NCBI RefSeq assembly: GCF_030718205.1
Contig: NZ_JAUZQF010000013.1
Coordinates: 124,001-188,000 of the forward strand
Source: Nonomuraea turcica
GTDB taxonomy: Bacteria > Actinomycetota > Actinomycetes > Streptosporangiales > Streptosporangiaceae
DNA length: 64,000 nt
Reading direction: 5' to 3'
This document shows, piece by piece, positions 15,192 to 23,738 of this stretch. Each line of letters opens with the position of its first letter. Within the stretch, counting starts at the first letter, position 1. Made by a program: the position numbers and the translations under genes. The notes beneath the pieces were generated by a model. That model searched no databases. It saw only the letters and a list, made by a program, of their open reading frames with translations, and had not been told where the DNA came from.

Positions 15192-16601
15192 CTATCGCCA
15201 AACGTCGAGCAGTTGTTCTGGAGAGATGTGTGTCAAACCTTCCACGCTGCATCCGCTTCGGGAGATCGCGTAGAGAGGAGTGGAAGTGTCCGCTCCAGGC
15301 ATCTTGGAGCGGTGGACGATGAGCTCGCTAAGGTCGTGATGGTCGAATGGCCGGTCCTCAAGCCACTTCACGGAGCCCACCATAGTGATCGTCTTCGCGA
15401 TTGGCTCTCGATCTGCCCCGACGATGTCGATCTCGGGATCGTTGGTCCTTGTCCAGTATCCGCCGATCGCTCCAGTCTGCTCGGGTAGGTCGTCCATGCG
15501 GCGGAGAGACTCCTGAATCAGGGGCTCGATGGCTGTGCCTCGCCATGATGTCCATGAACGGCGGATGCGCTCCAGGACCTTGTCTCCCCGGTCACGCTCG
15601 ATGTCGGTCAGGCGCGGTCCAATAAAGGGAATCCAGAACCGCAGGTGCGAGTCGATCACGCGGTAGCGTGAATCCCGCGATGGGCGCGTTGACAGCGGTT
15701 TGTCCAAGGCGATGATGCGCTTTTCAAGGAGCAGTTGGAGTGCGCGATTCATAGTCGCCCGCGGGACGGCCTGGGTGGCGGCCGCGATATTGGAGTGGGT
15801 GCGCTGTCCCGAGCCGATGGCGTTGAGGACTCTGCGGGCGTGCGCTTCGGGCGGGAACTCGGCGGTCAGGGCGTGCTCTCCGCTGGCTATCAGGGCCGAG
15901 AGCGGGTCCTCGAGCGCCTGCTCCAGGTATGTCCACATTGAACTACCTCTGGGCCACTCTTCGCAGATCATCGGCAGTCCGCCAGAAATCAGGTGCGCGT
16001 CAAACGCCTCCGCTGGGGGGAGGTCGAGCGCGTGCCCCACGTCATATGGCGTGAGCGGGTTGACCACGAAATCGGCGGCACGCCGGTAGAAGGGGCGATT
16101 GTAGGTGTTGATCGCCTCCATCATCGACAGATCTGAGCCGATGAGGAGCAACAGGACAGGCCTTCTGGAGAACTCCCTATCGAAGAGTTTCTGAAGCACG
16201 CCCTCCAACGTGGGGTCCTCTTTGATCAGATACGGAAGCTCGTCGATGACGACGATGCTGGGAGAGTGCTCTGGGAGGGCCTGAGCCAGGAGGGAGAGCG
16301 CGTCGTGCCATGACGCGGGTTGCTCGTCGTCAAAGATGGACGCGGCGGGGAGGTTGGACGTCCGCACCTCCTCGGCAAAGGTGCGGAGTTCGTCGCCGAG
16401 TGCCTGGCCCGTGGCCGCGTAGTAGACGTGGGGCGCCTGTGCTTGCCGGATGAACTCCTCTGCCAACCGGGACTTTCCGATGCGGCGACGTCCCCGGATG
16501 AGGAGCGCGCGCCCGGGTCGGTCGAGCTGATGACGATCCGTCTTCTCAAGGGTTCGCTTGAGAACGGCGAGCTCTCGTCGCCTGCCAATGAACGGTTCCA
16601 T
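15192..16601 (-). CDS. Archaeal-type AAA/STAND ATPase with DUF234 nuclease-like C-terminus
   Basis: A 469-residue protein. An ATPase domain (PF01637 type) has Walker A GRRRIGKSRLAEE (~residues 36-48), Walker B SIVVIDELPYL (~115) and a sensor-1-like LIGSDLSMME. A winged helix follows (~255-330, SNIAAATQAVPRATMNRALQ). The C-terminal DUF234-like domain has the PD-(D/E)xK pattern AIEPLIQE ... DPEIDIVGAD ... GSVKWLE. GGGAGGAG precedes ATG 16601. The family is thought to be partly mobile; its biochemical role is not settled. Here it stands alone between two copies of a palindrome block and beside a relic of a sister gene. Confidence 0.85.
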   Translation of the reverse strand: MEPFIGRRRELAVLKRTLEKTDRHQLDRPGRALLIRGRRRIGKSRLAEEFIRQAQAPHVYYAATGQALGDELRTFAEEVRTSNLPAASIFDDEQPASWHDALSLLAQALPEHSPSIVVIDELPYLIKEDPTLEGVLQKLFDREFSRRPVLLLLIGSDLSMMEAINTYNRPFYRRAADFVVNPLTPYDVGHALDLPPAEAFDAHLISGGLPMICEEWPRGSSMWTYLEQALEDPLSALIASGEHALTAEFPPEAHARRVLNAIGSGQRTHSNIAAATQAVPRATMNRALQLLLEKRIIALDKPLSTRPSRDSRYRVIDSHLRFWIPFIGPRLTDIERDRGDKVLERIRRSWTSWRGTAIEPLIQESLRRMDDLPEQTGAIGGYWTRTNDPEIDIVGADREPIAKTITMVGSVKWLEDRPFDHHDLSELIVHRSKMPGADTSTPLYAISRSGCSVEGLTHISPEQLLDVWR

Positions 16602-16617
16602 TCAACTCCTCCCGGAA

Positions 16618-16703
16618 GTCTCAGAGATGAGACTAACTGAGGAGTTGGTCTCACGAGGTGGTTTCATGGCCTCGACTCTCCAAGTTGGTCTCATGGATGA
16701 GAC
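16618..16703. repeat. Triple-palindrome block, upstream of ATPase gene
   Basis: The units are GTCTCA-GAGA-TGAGAC (16618-16633), TGAGACTAACT-GAGG-AGTTGGTCTCA (16628-16653) and GTTGGTCTCAT-GG-ATGAGAC (16684-16703). The first palindrome ends 17 bases from the ATPase start codon, so the block covers the likely promoter and 5' leader. It is a direct repeat of 15095-15185. Confidence 0.85.
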
Positions 16704-16763
16704 TTGAGAAGGGGGAAGAGCCGAAGATTGAAACAATCAGATGTGGTGGTATCGGTTCCCGAT

Positions 16764-16779
16764 GTCTCAATAGTGTGAC
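16764..16779. repeat. Degenerate GTCTCA palindrome, outermost copy
   Basis: GTCTCA-ATAG-TGTGAC followed by CAAC is one mismatch from the consensus GTCTCA-N4-TGAGAC plus CAAC. It lies 60 bases beyond the upstream block, in non-coding sequence. Confidence 0.5.
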
Positions 16780-16843
16780 CAACCCTGTATGGCAACCGGC
16801 GAGTGGCTCACGACCGGGGAGCGCGAGGGACGGGAGTCCCCTC

Positions 16844-16915
16844 GCCGGGGGTCTGGGGGCCTGCCCCCAGAGGGCGCTGCCCGGAGCCCCATGGCGCGCA
16901 GCGCCCCCGTTTGCG
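16844..16915. repeat. GC-rich double-hairpin repeat (REP-like), copy 1
   Basis: Two hairpins in a row: GGGGGC-CT-GCCCCC, then GGGCGCTGC pairing with GCAGCGCCC. It lies about 30 bases past the stop of the minus-strand phosphosugar mutase and would act as its terminator. A related ~75-base copy lies past another minus-strand gene at 50379-50455. The rest of 16708-16843 shows nothing recognisable. Confidence 0.65.
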
Positions 16916-16944
16916 GAGGACCATGCTTTGGGCCCGGGAGCCGG

Positions 16945-18573
16945 TTAGAGGCCCAGGGTGGTGGAGAGGTCGGTTTTCAGGGCGTTGAGGTCCTCCGTGG
17001 CGCGGGTGCGGGCGTCCGGCACCTCGCCCGTCACCGGGACGACCACTTCCAGGTAGCACTTCAGCTTCGGCTCCGTGCCTGACGGGCGGACCACCACGCG
17101 GGCGTCTCCCGACAGCCGGTAGCGCAGGCCGTCCGTGGGTGGCAGGCCGCCCTCGCCCCTGGTCAGGTCGTCGATCCGCTCCACCGTGCGGCCACCCAGC
17201 ATCGCCGGAGGGTGCGCCCGCAGGCGGGACATGGCGTCCGCGATCAGGGACAGGTCTGCCACGCGGAACGACAGCTGGGACGTGGCGTGCAGGCCGTAGC
17301 GCCTGGCCTGGTCGTCCAGGAGGTCCAGCAGGGTACGGCCGATGCGCTTCGCGTCCGCCGCCATGGCGGCCACCGTCAGGGCCGCGCCGATCCCGTCCTT
17401 GTCCCTGACCGGGAGGCCGGCGTCCGAGCCGACGCTGTAGCCGATGGCCTCCTCGTAGCCGAAGACCAGGCCTGGGCCGGCCTTGATGATCCACTTGAAG
17501 CCGGTCAGCGTTTCGCCGTAGCGGACTCCATGCACCTGGGCGATCTTGCTGAGGAGGGTGGAGGAGACGATGGTGGTGGCCACCATGCGGTCGCCGGTGG
17601 TGTGGGTGATCACGTGCTCGGCCAGCAGGCCGCCGACCTCGTCGCCGGTCAGCATGCGACAGGAGCCGTCCGGCAGAGGTACGCCCACGGCGCAGCGGTC
17701 GGCGTCCGGGTCGTTGGCGAGGACCAGGTCGGCGCCGTGCTTGGAGGCCAAGGCGATGGCCAGGTCCATCGCGCCAGGCTCCTCCGGGTTGGGGAAGGAG
17801 ACCGTGGGGAAGTCCGGGTCAGGGTCGCGTTGTTCCTCCACCGCCATGGGGCTGTCGAAGCCTGCGGCCAGGAAGGCGCCGGTCAGCGTGGCCGCGCCGA
17901 CCCCGTGCAGGGGTGTGTAGGCGACTTTGAGGTCGCGGGCGTCGCCCAGCGGCAGGGACGTGACGGCCGCGATGTAGTCGTCGATGATGCCCTCGCCGAG
18001 CTCCGTCAGCGTGCCGGGGTCGTGCAGAGGCAGCCCGTCCACGCGGCCGACGGCGTCGATGGCGGCCGAGATCTCACTGTCGATCGGTGGCACGATCTGG
18101 GAGCCGTCGCCCCAGTAGACCTTGTAGCCGTTGTCGCGGGGCGGGTTGTGGCTGGCGGTGACGGTCACGCCGGCGTCCGCCCCCAGGTGGCGTACGGCGA
18201 AGGCCAGGACCGGGGTGGGCAGGGGGCACGGCAGGAGTGAAGCGTGCAGGCCGGCGCCCGTCAGGACGGCCGCGGTGTCGCGGGCGAAGACGTCGGACTT
18301 GTGCCTGGCGTCGTAGCCGATGACCACGTGCTTGCCGGGGCCGAGGACCTTGGCCAGGCCCGCGGCGGCGCGCATGACGGTGACGCGGTTCATCCGGTTG
18401 GGGCCGGCTCCCAGCTCGCCGCGCAGGCCCGCGGTGCCGAACTCGAGTTTGGCCCCGAAGCGGTCCTGGAGGGCAACCATGTCCTCGCGCTCCAGCAAGG
18501 CGGCCAGCTCGGCGCGGGTGTCGGGGTCGGGGTCCTGAGCCAGCCAGGCGCGGGCCTCTTCAATGAGGCTCAC
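16945..18573 (-). CDS. pmmB: Phospho-sugar mutase (PmmB-like)
   Basis: A 542-residue alpha-D-phosphohexomutase family enzyme. It has the phosphoserine loop VTASHNPPRDNGYK, the metal loop NDPDADRCAVG, the sugar loop FGYEEAIGYSVG and the phosphate loop RPSGTEPKLKCY. Homologues beside purine nucleoside phosphorylase are annotated as phosphomannomutase but may work as phosphopentomutase, linking ribose 1-phosphate to ribose 5-phosphate. GTG 18573 overlaps the pnp stop as GTGA. It is last in a four-gene minus-strand operon. Confidence 0.9.
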   Translation of the reverse strand: MSLIEEARAWLAQDPDPDTRAELAALLEREDMVALQDRFGAKLEFGTAGLRGELGAGPNRMNRVTVMRAAAGLAKVLGPGKHVVIGYDARHKSDVFARDTAAVLTGAGLHASLLPCPLPTPVLAFAVRHLGADAGVTVTASHNPPRDNGYKVYWGDGSQIVPPIDSEISAAIDAVGRVDGLPLHDPGTLTELGEGIIDDYIAAVTSLPLGDARDLKVAYTPLHGVGAATLTGAFLAAGFDSPMAVEEQRDPDPDFPTVSFPNPEEPGAMDLAIALASKHGADLVLANDPDADRCAVGVPLPDGSCRMLTGDEVGGLLAEHVITHTTGDRMVATTIVSSTLLSKIAQVHGVRYGETLTGFKWIIKAGPGLVFGYEEAIGYSVGSDAGLPVRDKDGIGAALTVAAMAADAKRIGRTLLDLLDDQARRYGLHATSQLSFRVADLSLIADAMSRLRAHPPAMLGGRTVERIDDLTRGEGGLPPTDGLRYRLSGDARVVVRPSGTEPKLKCYLEVVVPVTGEVPDARTRATEDLNALKTDLSTTLGL

Positions 18574-19373
18574 AGCCGGTCCACCACCTTGGCGAGCAGG
18601 ACGCCCATGCGGGCGGCCGTGGCGCGGCCGACCTCCAGGACCTCCTCGTGGTTGAGCGGCTCGCCGGACAGGCCCGCGCCGGGGTTGGTGACGAGGGAGA
18701 CGCCGAGCACCTCCAGGTTCGCCTCGCGGGCGGCGATGGCCTCCAGGACGGTGGACATGCCGACCATGTCCCCGCCCAGCGTGCGGAGCATGCGGATCTC
18801 GGCCGGGGTCTCGTATGTCGGCCCGCGGAAGGCCACGTAGACGCCCTCGGCGAGGGTCGGGTCGATCTCCCTCACCAGCGCGCGCAGGCGGCGCGAGTAG
18901 ACCTCGGTGAGGTCGATGAACGTGGTCCCGGTGATCGGGTTGGCGCCGGTCAGGTTGATGTGGTCGCTGATCAGGACCGGGTCGCCGACGCTCTGCGTCT
19001 CGGGCCGCAGGCCGCCGGCCGCGTTGGTGAGCACGAGCGTACGGACGCCGGCCGCGGCCGCCGTGCGCACGCCGTGCACCACCGCGTCCACCCCGAGCCC
19101 TTCGTAGAGGTGCGTGCGTCCGAGGAACACCAGCGCCTGCCGCCCGCTCGAGGTGCGGATGACGCGGATCTTGCCGCCGTGCCCGGCAACGGCGGGGGCC
19201 TGGAAGCCGGGCAGCTCGATGAACGGGATCTCGCACACCGTCTCGCCTATCGCGTCGGCGGCGGGCACCCACCCCGACCCCATGACGAGCGCCACGTCGA
19301 AGGTGTCGAGACCGGCGGCGCGGTGCAGCGCCGCGGCGGCCTCACTGGCCAGGGTGTATGCGTCGTTGGTCAC
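18570..19373 (-). CDS. Purine nucleoside phosphorylase
   Basis: A 267-residue trimeric-type PNP that splits (deoxy)inosine and guanosine with phosphate. Seen are LVMGSGWV at the phosphate site, VAGHGGKIRVI, GRTHLYEG, TNAAGGL, the ribose/base contacts PTYETPAEIRM and GMSTVLEAIAARE, and the TNPGAG purine-site loop with its Asn. GTG 19373 is the start. Three bases separate it from the M20 gene, and it overlaps the phosphosugar mutase. Confidence 0.93.
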   Translation of the reverse strand: MTNDAYTLASEAAAALHRAAGLDTFDVALVMGSGWVPAADAIGETVCEIPFIELPGFQAPAVAGHGGKIRVIRTSSGRQALVFLGRTHLYEGLGVDAVVHGVRTAAAAGVRTLVLTNAAGGLRPETQSVGDPVLISDHINLTGANPITGTTFIDLTEVYSRRLRALVREIDPTLAEGVYVAFRGPTYETPAEIRMLRTLGGDMVGMSTVLEAIAAREANLEVLGVSLVTNPGAGLSGEPLNHEEVLEVGRATAARMGVLLAKVVDRL

Positions 19374-19376
19374 ATC

Positions 19377-20681
19377 TCAGTAGTTTAGGAGCAGCCGGTC
19401 CAGCACCCGCACGCCGAACTGCAACGCCTCCACCGGCACCCGCTCGTCCACGCCATGGAACATCGACGCGAAGTCCATGTCCGCAGGCAGCCGCAGCGGC
19501 ACGAACCCGAACCCGCGCACCCCGAGGTCGGCGAAGAACGTCTTGTTGTCGGTGCCGCCGGACATGCAGTACGGGATCGCCCGCGCCGTCGGGTCCTCCG
19601 CCTTCAGCGCCCCGATCATCGACTCCACCAGCGCACCGTCGAAGGTCGTCTCCAGCGCGATGTCGTGGTGCACGAACTCCCGCCGCACGCGCGGCCCGAT
19701 CAGCGAGTCGACGGTCTTGAAGAACTCCTCCTCGAACCCCGGCAGGAACCGCCCGTCGACCACGGCCGTGGCCTGGCCGGGGATCACGTTGGACTTGTAG
19801 CCGGCGCCGAGCTGGGTCGGGTTGGTGGTGTGGCTCAGGGTCGCGCCCACGAAACGCACCAGCGGCCCGATCTTGTCGAGGATCGGCTGCGGGTCCGACT
19901 CGTCGAAGGGGATGCCGAAGGCGTCGGCGACCTCGGTGAGGAACTGCCGCACGGTCGGCGTATACGTCAGCGGCCAGTCGTGCTCGCCGATCCTGGCCAC
20001 CGCCTTGGCGATCTCGGTGACGGCGTTGTCGGTGTTGAGCATCGAGCCGTGCCCGGCGGTGCCGTCGGCGATCAGCTTCATCCAGGCCAGGCCCTTCTGG
20101 GCGGTCTCGATCAGGTAGAGCCGCAGCGACGGGTCCACCTCCAGCGAGTAGCCGCCGACCTCGCTGATCGACTCGGTGACGCCCTCGAACAGCTCGGGGT
20201 GGTGGGCGGTGAGGTATTTGGCGCCGTACACGCCGCCGGCCTCCTCGTCGGCCACCCACGCGAAGACGATGTCGCGGCGTGGCCGGCGGCCCTCGCGCTT
20301 CAGCTGGCGCAGCACCGCCAGCATCATCGCGTCCATGTCCTTCATGTCCACGGCGCCGCGGCCCCAGATGTAGCCGTCGCGGACCTCGCCGCCGAACGGG
20401 TCAACCGACCAGTCGGCGGCGTTGGCCGGCACCACGTCCAGGTGTCCGTGGACGAGCAGCGCGGGCAGGGACGGGTCCGTGCCCTCGATGCGGGTGATCA
20501 CGTTGCCGCGGCCCGGCTCGCTCTCGACGTACGTGGCCTCGATCCCGACCTCGGCCAGCCGGGCCAGGACGACCTCGGCAGCCGCCCGCTCGCCCGGGCC
20601 GCTGCCGTCCCCGTAGTTGCTGCTGTCGACGCGGATCAGCTCCACGCAGAGGTCGGCGACTTCCTTCTCGGCTGGTGTCAT
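19377..20681 (-). CDS. M20-family metallopeptidase
   Basis: A 434-residue zinc amidohydrolase/dipeptidase of the M20/M25/M40 type. Metal and catalytic motifs are HGHLDVVP (His, Asp), GRGAVDMKD (bridging Asp), DEEAGG (general base Glu plus metal Glu) and MFHGVDERV near the C-terminus (metal His). A dimerisation lid domain lies between about residues 190 and 310. ATG 20681 overlaps the Lrp-like stop as ATGA and has a GGAGAAA site. Being downstream of an Lrp-type regulator with a divergent MHS transporter suggests peptide or amino-acid-derivative use. Confidence 0.88.
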   Translation of the reverse strand: MTPAEKEVADLCVELIRVDSSNYGDGSGPGERAAAEVVLARLAEVGIEATYVESEPGRGNVITRIEGTDPSLPALLVHGHLDVVPANAADWSVDPFGGEVRDGYIWGRGAVDMKDMDAMMLAVLRQLKREGRRPRRDIVFAWVADEEAGGVYGAKYLTAHHPELFEGVTESISEVGGYSLEVDPSLRLYLIETAQKGLAWMKLIADGTAGHGSMLNTDNAVTEIAKAVARIGEHDWPLTYTPTVRQFLTEVADAFGIPFDESDPQPILDKIGPLVRFVGATLSHTTNPTQLGAGYKSNVIPGQATAVVDGRFLPGFEEEFFKTVDSLIGPRVRREFVHHDIALETTFDGALVESMIGALKAEDPTARAIPYCMSGGTDNKTFFADLGVRGFGFVPLRLPADMDFASMFHGVDERVPVEALQFGVRVLDRLLLNY

Positions 20682-21664
20682 GGCGTTTTCTCCAGTGTGA
20701 GCAGTCCGGACTTGTGCAGGTGCCCGCGCTTGTAAGCGCGGGTGATGAGGGTGAGGTCGCTGTCGGTGACCTCGTCGAGGGAGCCGACGACGCCGGTCAT
20801 GAAACGGTAGAGGTCCGCCTCGTGAGCGGCCACCACCTGGACGATCAGGGAATGGGTGCCCGAGGTGGCCGCGCAGTAACGCACGTTCGGATGCCCGGCC
20901 AGCCGCTGTCCGACCTGGTCCAGCCCGTACGGGCGGACCTTCAGCCACAACATGGCCTCCACCTCCAGGCCCAGCAGTGCGGGCTCCACCTCCGCACGCG
21001 GCAGCAGCAGCCGCCGCTCGATCAGCGAGGTCACCCGGCGGCGCGCGGTCGGCAGGGAGATGTCGAGGCGCTCGGCGACCGCGGTGAAGGCGATCCTGCC
21101 GTCGGCGGCCAGCAGCTCGGCGATCTCCTGCTCCAGAGGTGACAGGCCCTCCTCGTCGGGCAGGCCCTCAGGAGGCGGCGCGGGGCGCAGCTCGGCGACC
21201 TCCTGCTCGGTGAGGAACGGAGCGTGCCACTCGGCGACGGTCCTGAACGTGTGGAGCACGACCTGGGTCTGCGTCCGCAACACCCCGTCGATCGCGCTGA
21301 TCTCGGCGGACAGGGTGCGGTGCAGCGCCTCGCGGGACGGCGACACCAGCTCGCAGCCCAGGTCGGCGGCGCCGGTCAGCGCGTAGACCGAGCGCGTGTC
21401 CGGCCGGTCGGCCAGAGCCTTGGCCACCTGGGCCGTGGCGCCGGGCTGCACCCGGACGTCCAGGTGGACGGGGCGGCCGTGCCCGGTGCGCAGGTCGTCG
21501 TAGATCGCCGTGACCCGGACGACCCCCTCCGCGATCAGCCGCTGGAGGCGGCGGGCTACGGTGCGTTCGTGCTCGCCCACGGCCCGGCCGATCTCGCCCC
21601 ACGAGGCGCGGGGGCTGACTTGCAGCGCGGCGACCAGGCGCCGGTCGAGAACGTCCACCTGCAA
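20678..21664 (-). CDS. Lrp/AsnC-family regulator, tandem-domain form
   Basis: About 328 residues, twice the usual Lrp length. There are two HTH regions (VDVLDRRLVAALQVSPRASW, and LSPLEQEIAELLAADGRIAF about 175 residues later), each followed by a RAM-like ligand/oligomerisation region. The start is uncertain: TTG 21664 and GTG 21658 both give the natural N-terminus, and neither has a clear ribosome site. The longer frame to 21850 runs into the divergent transporter gene and is unlikely. It probably governs the M20/pnp operon and the MHS transporter. Confidence 0.8.
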   Translation of the reverse strand: MQVDVLDRRLVAALQVSPRASWGEIGRAVGEHERTVARRLQRLIAEGVVRVTAIYDDLRTGHGRPVHLDVRVQPGATAQVAKALADRPDTRSVYALTGAADLGCELVSPSREALHRTLSAEISAIDGVLRTQTQVVLHTFRTVAEWHAPFLTEQEVAELRPAPPPEGLPDEEGLSPLEQEIAELLAADGRIAFTAVAERLDISLPTARRRVTSLIERRLLLPRAEVEPALLGLEVEAMLWLKVRPYGLDQVGQRLAGHPNVRYCAATSGTHSLIVQVVAAHEADLYRFMTGVVGSLDEVTDSDLTLITRAYKRGHLHKSGLLTLEKTP

Positions 21665-21767
21665 CCATTTCTGTGTCGGGAATGTAAATCCGGACCCGCG
21701 AATTTGACTGTTTCGGTCTTTCAATTGCAGAGTAAGCCATACCGCACATGTCAGCAAAGGAGCCCCC

Positions 21768-23072
21768 GTGGCGACCTCCCCCGTGACCCAATCCCCCCTC
21801 GGCATCCCCAAAAGCCGATCCCGCCAGCTCATGGCGGCCAGCATCGGCAACGTTGTCGAGTGGTACGACTGGTACGCCTACACGTTCCTGGCCATCTACT
21901 TCTCCAAGCAGGTCTTCCCGGAGAGCGCGGGCAACAGCCTGGTGCCGCTGCTGAGCTCATTCGCGGTCTTCGCGGTGGGCTTCTTCATGCGCCCGCTGGG
22001 CGGCCTGCTGGTCGGCGCGTTCGCCGACCGTTATGGGCGCAAGGCCGCGATGACGTTCACGATCGTGCTGATGGGCGCGGGATCGCTGCTCGTCGGTCTG
22101 ACCCCCACCTACGCGGCCGTGGGTGTCCTGGCACCGGTCATCTTGACTCTCGCCCGCCTGATCCAGGGCCTGTCGGTGGGCGGTGAGTTCGCCGCCGCCA
22201 CCACGTTCCTGGTGGAGTCGGCCCCGCCCGGCCGCCGCGGCCTGTTCTCGAGCTTCCAGTACGTCAGCACCACCATCGGCCAGCTGCTGGCCTCCGGACT
22301 CGCCGCCTTGCTGGCCACGGTGCTGGTCGAGGCCGACATGAGCTCCTACGGCTGGCGTATCCCGTTCATCGTGGGCGCCGTGCTCAGCCTCGTGGGGCTG
22401 TGGATCCGCAAGGGCGCCGACGAGACCTCGGCCGTGGCGGAGGAGATCCAGCGGGGCGAGGCCGCGCGGCCGAAGCTGTTCGACTTCCTCAAGCACCACC
22501 CGAGATCCGCCCTCACGATCGTCGGCATCACCATCGCCGGCACCGTCGCGTACTACACCTGGACCAGCTTCCTGCCCACGTATGCGCAGATCACGGTGGG
22601 CTTCGACAAGGCGGACTCGCTGCAGATCGGCACGATCTCGCTGGTCTTCTTCATGATCCTGCAGCCGCTGCTGGGCATGTTGTCGGACCGGATCGGGCGC
22701 AGGCCGATGCTGATCACGTTTGGTCTCGCGTTCCTGATCCTGCCTGTGCCGCTGCTCGGCACGCTCACCGACGCCTACGGCAGCCTGCTGCTGGTGCAGC
22801 TCGTCGGCATGGTCTTCCTCGGCTGCTTCACCTCGATCTCGGCCGCGGTGAACTCCGAGCTCTTCCCCACGCGGGTGCGGGCGGCGGGGGCCGGGTTCCC
22901 GTATTCGCTGACCGTGGCGCTCTTCGGCGGCACCGCCCCGCTGATCGGCACCGCGCTGCAGGAGGCCAAGAACCCGGGGTTGTTCCCGTGGTACATGTCG
23001 GCGCTGGCGCTGATCTCCACCCTGGTCTACATCTTCGTGCTGCGCGAGACCAAGGACCAGCCGCTCAGCTAG
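21768..23072 (+). CDS. MHS-family MFS transporter
   Basis: A 434-residue, 12-TM metabolite:H+ symporter. The N-terminal signature is SIGNVVEWYDWYAY. Loop 2-3 is FADRYGRKAAMT, and RLIQGLSVGGEFAAA is the MHS motif of proline/betaine, alpha-ketoglutarate and shikimate permeases. Loop 8-9 is LSDRIGRRPML. GTG 21768 has AGGAG. It is divergent from the Lrp-like gene. Its stop codon overlaps the convergent next gene's stop in the sequence CTAG. Confidence 0.88.
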   Translation: MATSPVTQSPLGIPKSRSRQLMAASIGNVVEWYDWYAYTFLAIYFSKQVFPESAGNSLVPLLSSFAVFAVGFFMRPLGGLLVGAFADRYGRKAAMTFTIVLMGAGSLLVGLTPTYAAVGVLAPVILTLARLIQGLSVGGEFAAATTFLVESAPPGRRGLFSSFQYVSTTIGQLLASGLAALLATVLVEADMSSYGWRIPFIVGAVLSLVGLWIRKGADETSAVAEEIQRGEAARPKLFDFLKHHPRSALTIVGITIAGTVAYYTWTSFLPTYAQITVGFDKADSLQIGTISLVFFMILQPLLGMLSDRIGRRPMLITFGLAFLILPVPLLGTLTDAYGSLLLVQLVGMVFLGCFTSISAAVNSELFPTRVRAAGAGFPYSLTVALFGGTAPLIGTALQEAKNPGLFPWYMSALALISTLVYIFVLRETKDQPLS

Positions 23073-23554
23073 CCGAACGAGGTGCAGGGGCGCTCCCGCA
23101 GCTCCTTGACGTAGTCGTCGGGGGCGCCCGCCCGCTCGGCCGCCTCGGCCAGACTGCCCAGATAGCGGGCCGACGGCAGGCCGCCCTCGTAGCCGTCGAG
23201 CACGTAGAACCAGGCCACGACCTCGCCCTCGAGGGTCTGCACCCGCAGCCGCACCTTGTGGTAGGCGCCGCGGACCGCGCCCTCCCACTGGTCGAGCGAG
23301 GTCTCCTCCCAGTCGGGCACGTCGTAGAGCACGACGAACACGTGCTCGTCCGGATCCTCGACGATCGTGGCGAGCGCGCCGCCCCAGGCCGGGTCGTGCC
23401 CGCCGAAGGTCAGGCGCCAGCCGGTCAGCCAGCCGACGCCCCGGATGGGGGAGTGTGGGGCGCGCATGGCCATCTGCTCAGGATCCATGTTGGAGCCATA
23501 CGCGGCATAAAGCCTGAGCTCATTCGGCTTCTCCGAATCTGAGGGCCACGCCAC
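23069..23554 (-). CDS. Gamma-glutamylcyclotransferase-like protein
   Basis: About 161 residues. The family N-terminal motif YAAYGSNM is followed by a beta-barrel with GWLTGWRLTFGG, a putative catalytic acid region VPDWEETSLDQWEGA, and a YVLDGYEGG segment. Start chosen at GTG 23554, 14 codons before LRLYAAYGS, with a purine-rich site upstream; longer frames run into the divergent flavoprotein gene. Homologues sit next to the LpdA-type reductase in mycobacteria (Rv3304/Rv3303c, from memory). Its substrate is not known. Confidence 0.75.
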   Translation of the reverse strand: MAWPSDSEKPNELRLYAAYGSNMDPEQMAMRAPHSPIRGVGWLTGWRLTFGGHDPAWGGALATIVEDPDEHVFVVLYDVPDWEETSLDQWEGAVRGAYHKVRLRVQTLEGEVVAWFYVLDGYEGGLPSARYLGSLAEAAERAGAPDDYVKELRERPCTSFG

Positions 23555-23738
23555 GATCCACCCCTCTCGCTGGGTGTTGCTCGTCGTCCAGCTACCGCGA
23601 CATCCTGCCATGCCGAAGAGCCGAGGCGATCCATCAGGAGGCCAGGTGCGGCAGAAGGATCCGTCATCTTCGTCGCTGAGCTGGATGGGACGCAGCCCGG
23701 TTGCAGCTCGGCCGAGCTCGTACGGGAGAATGGGACAC

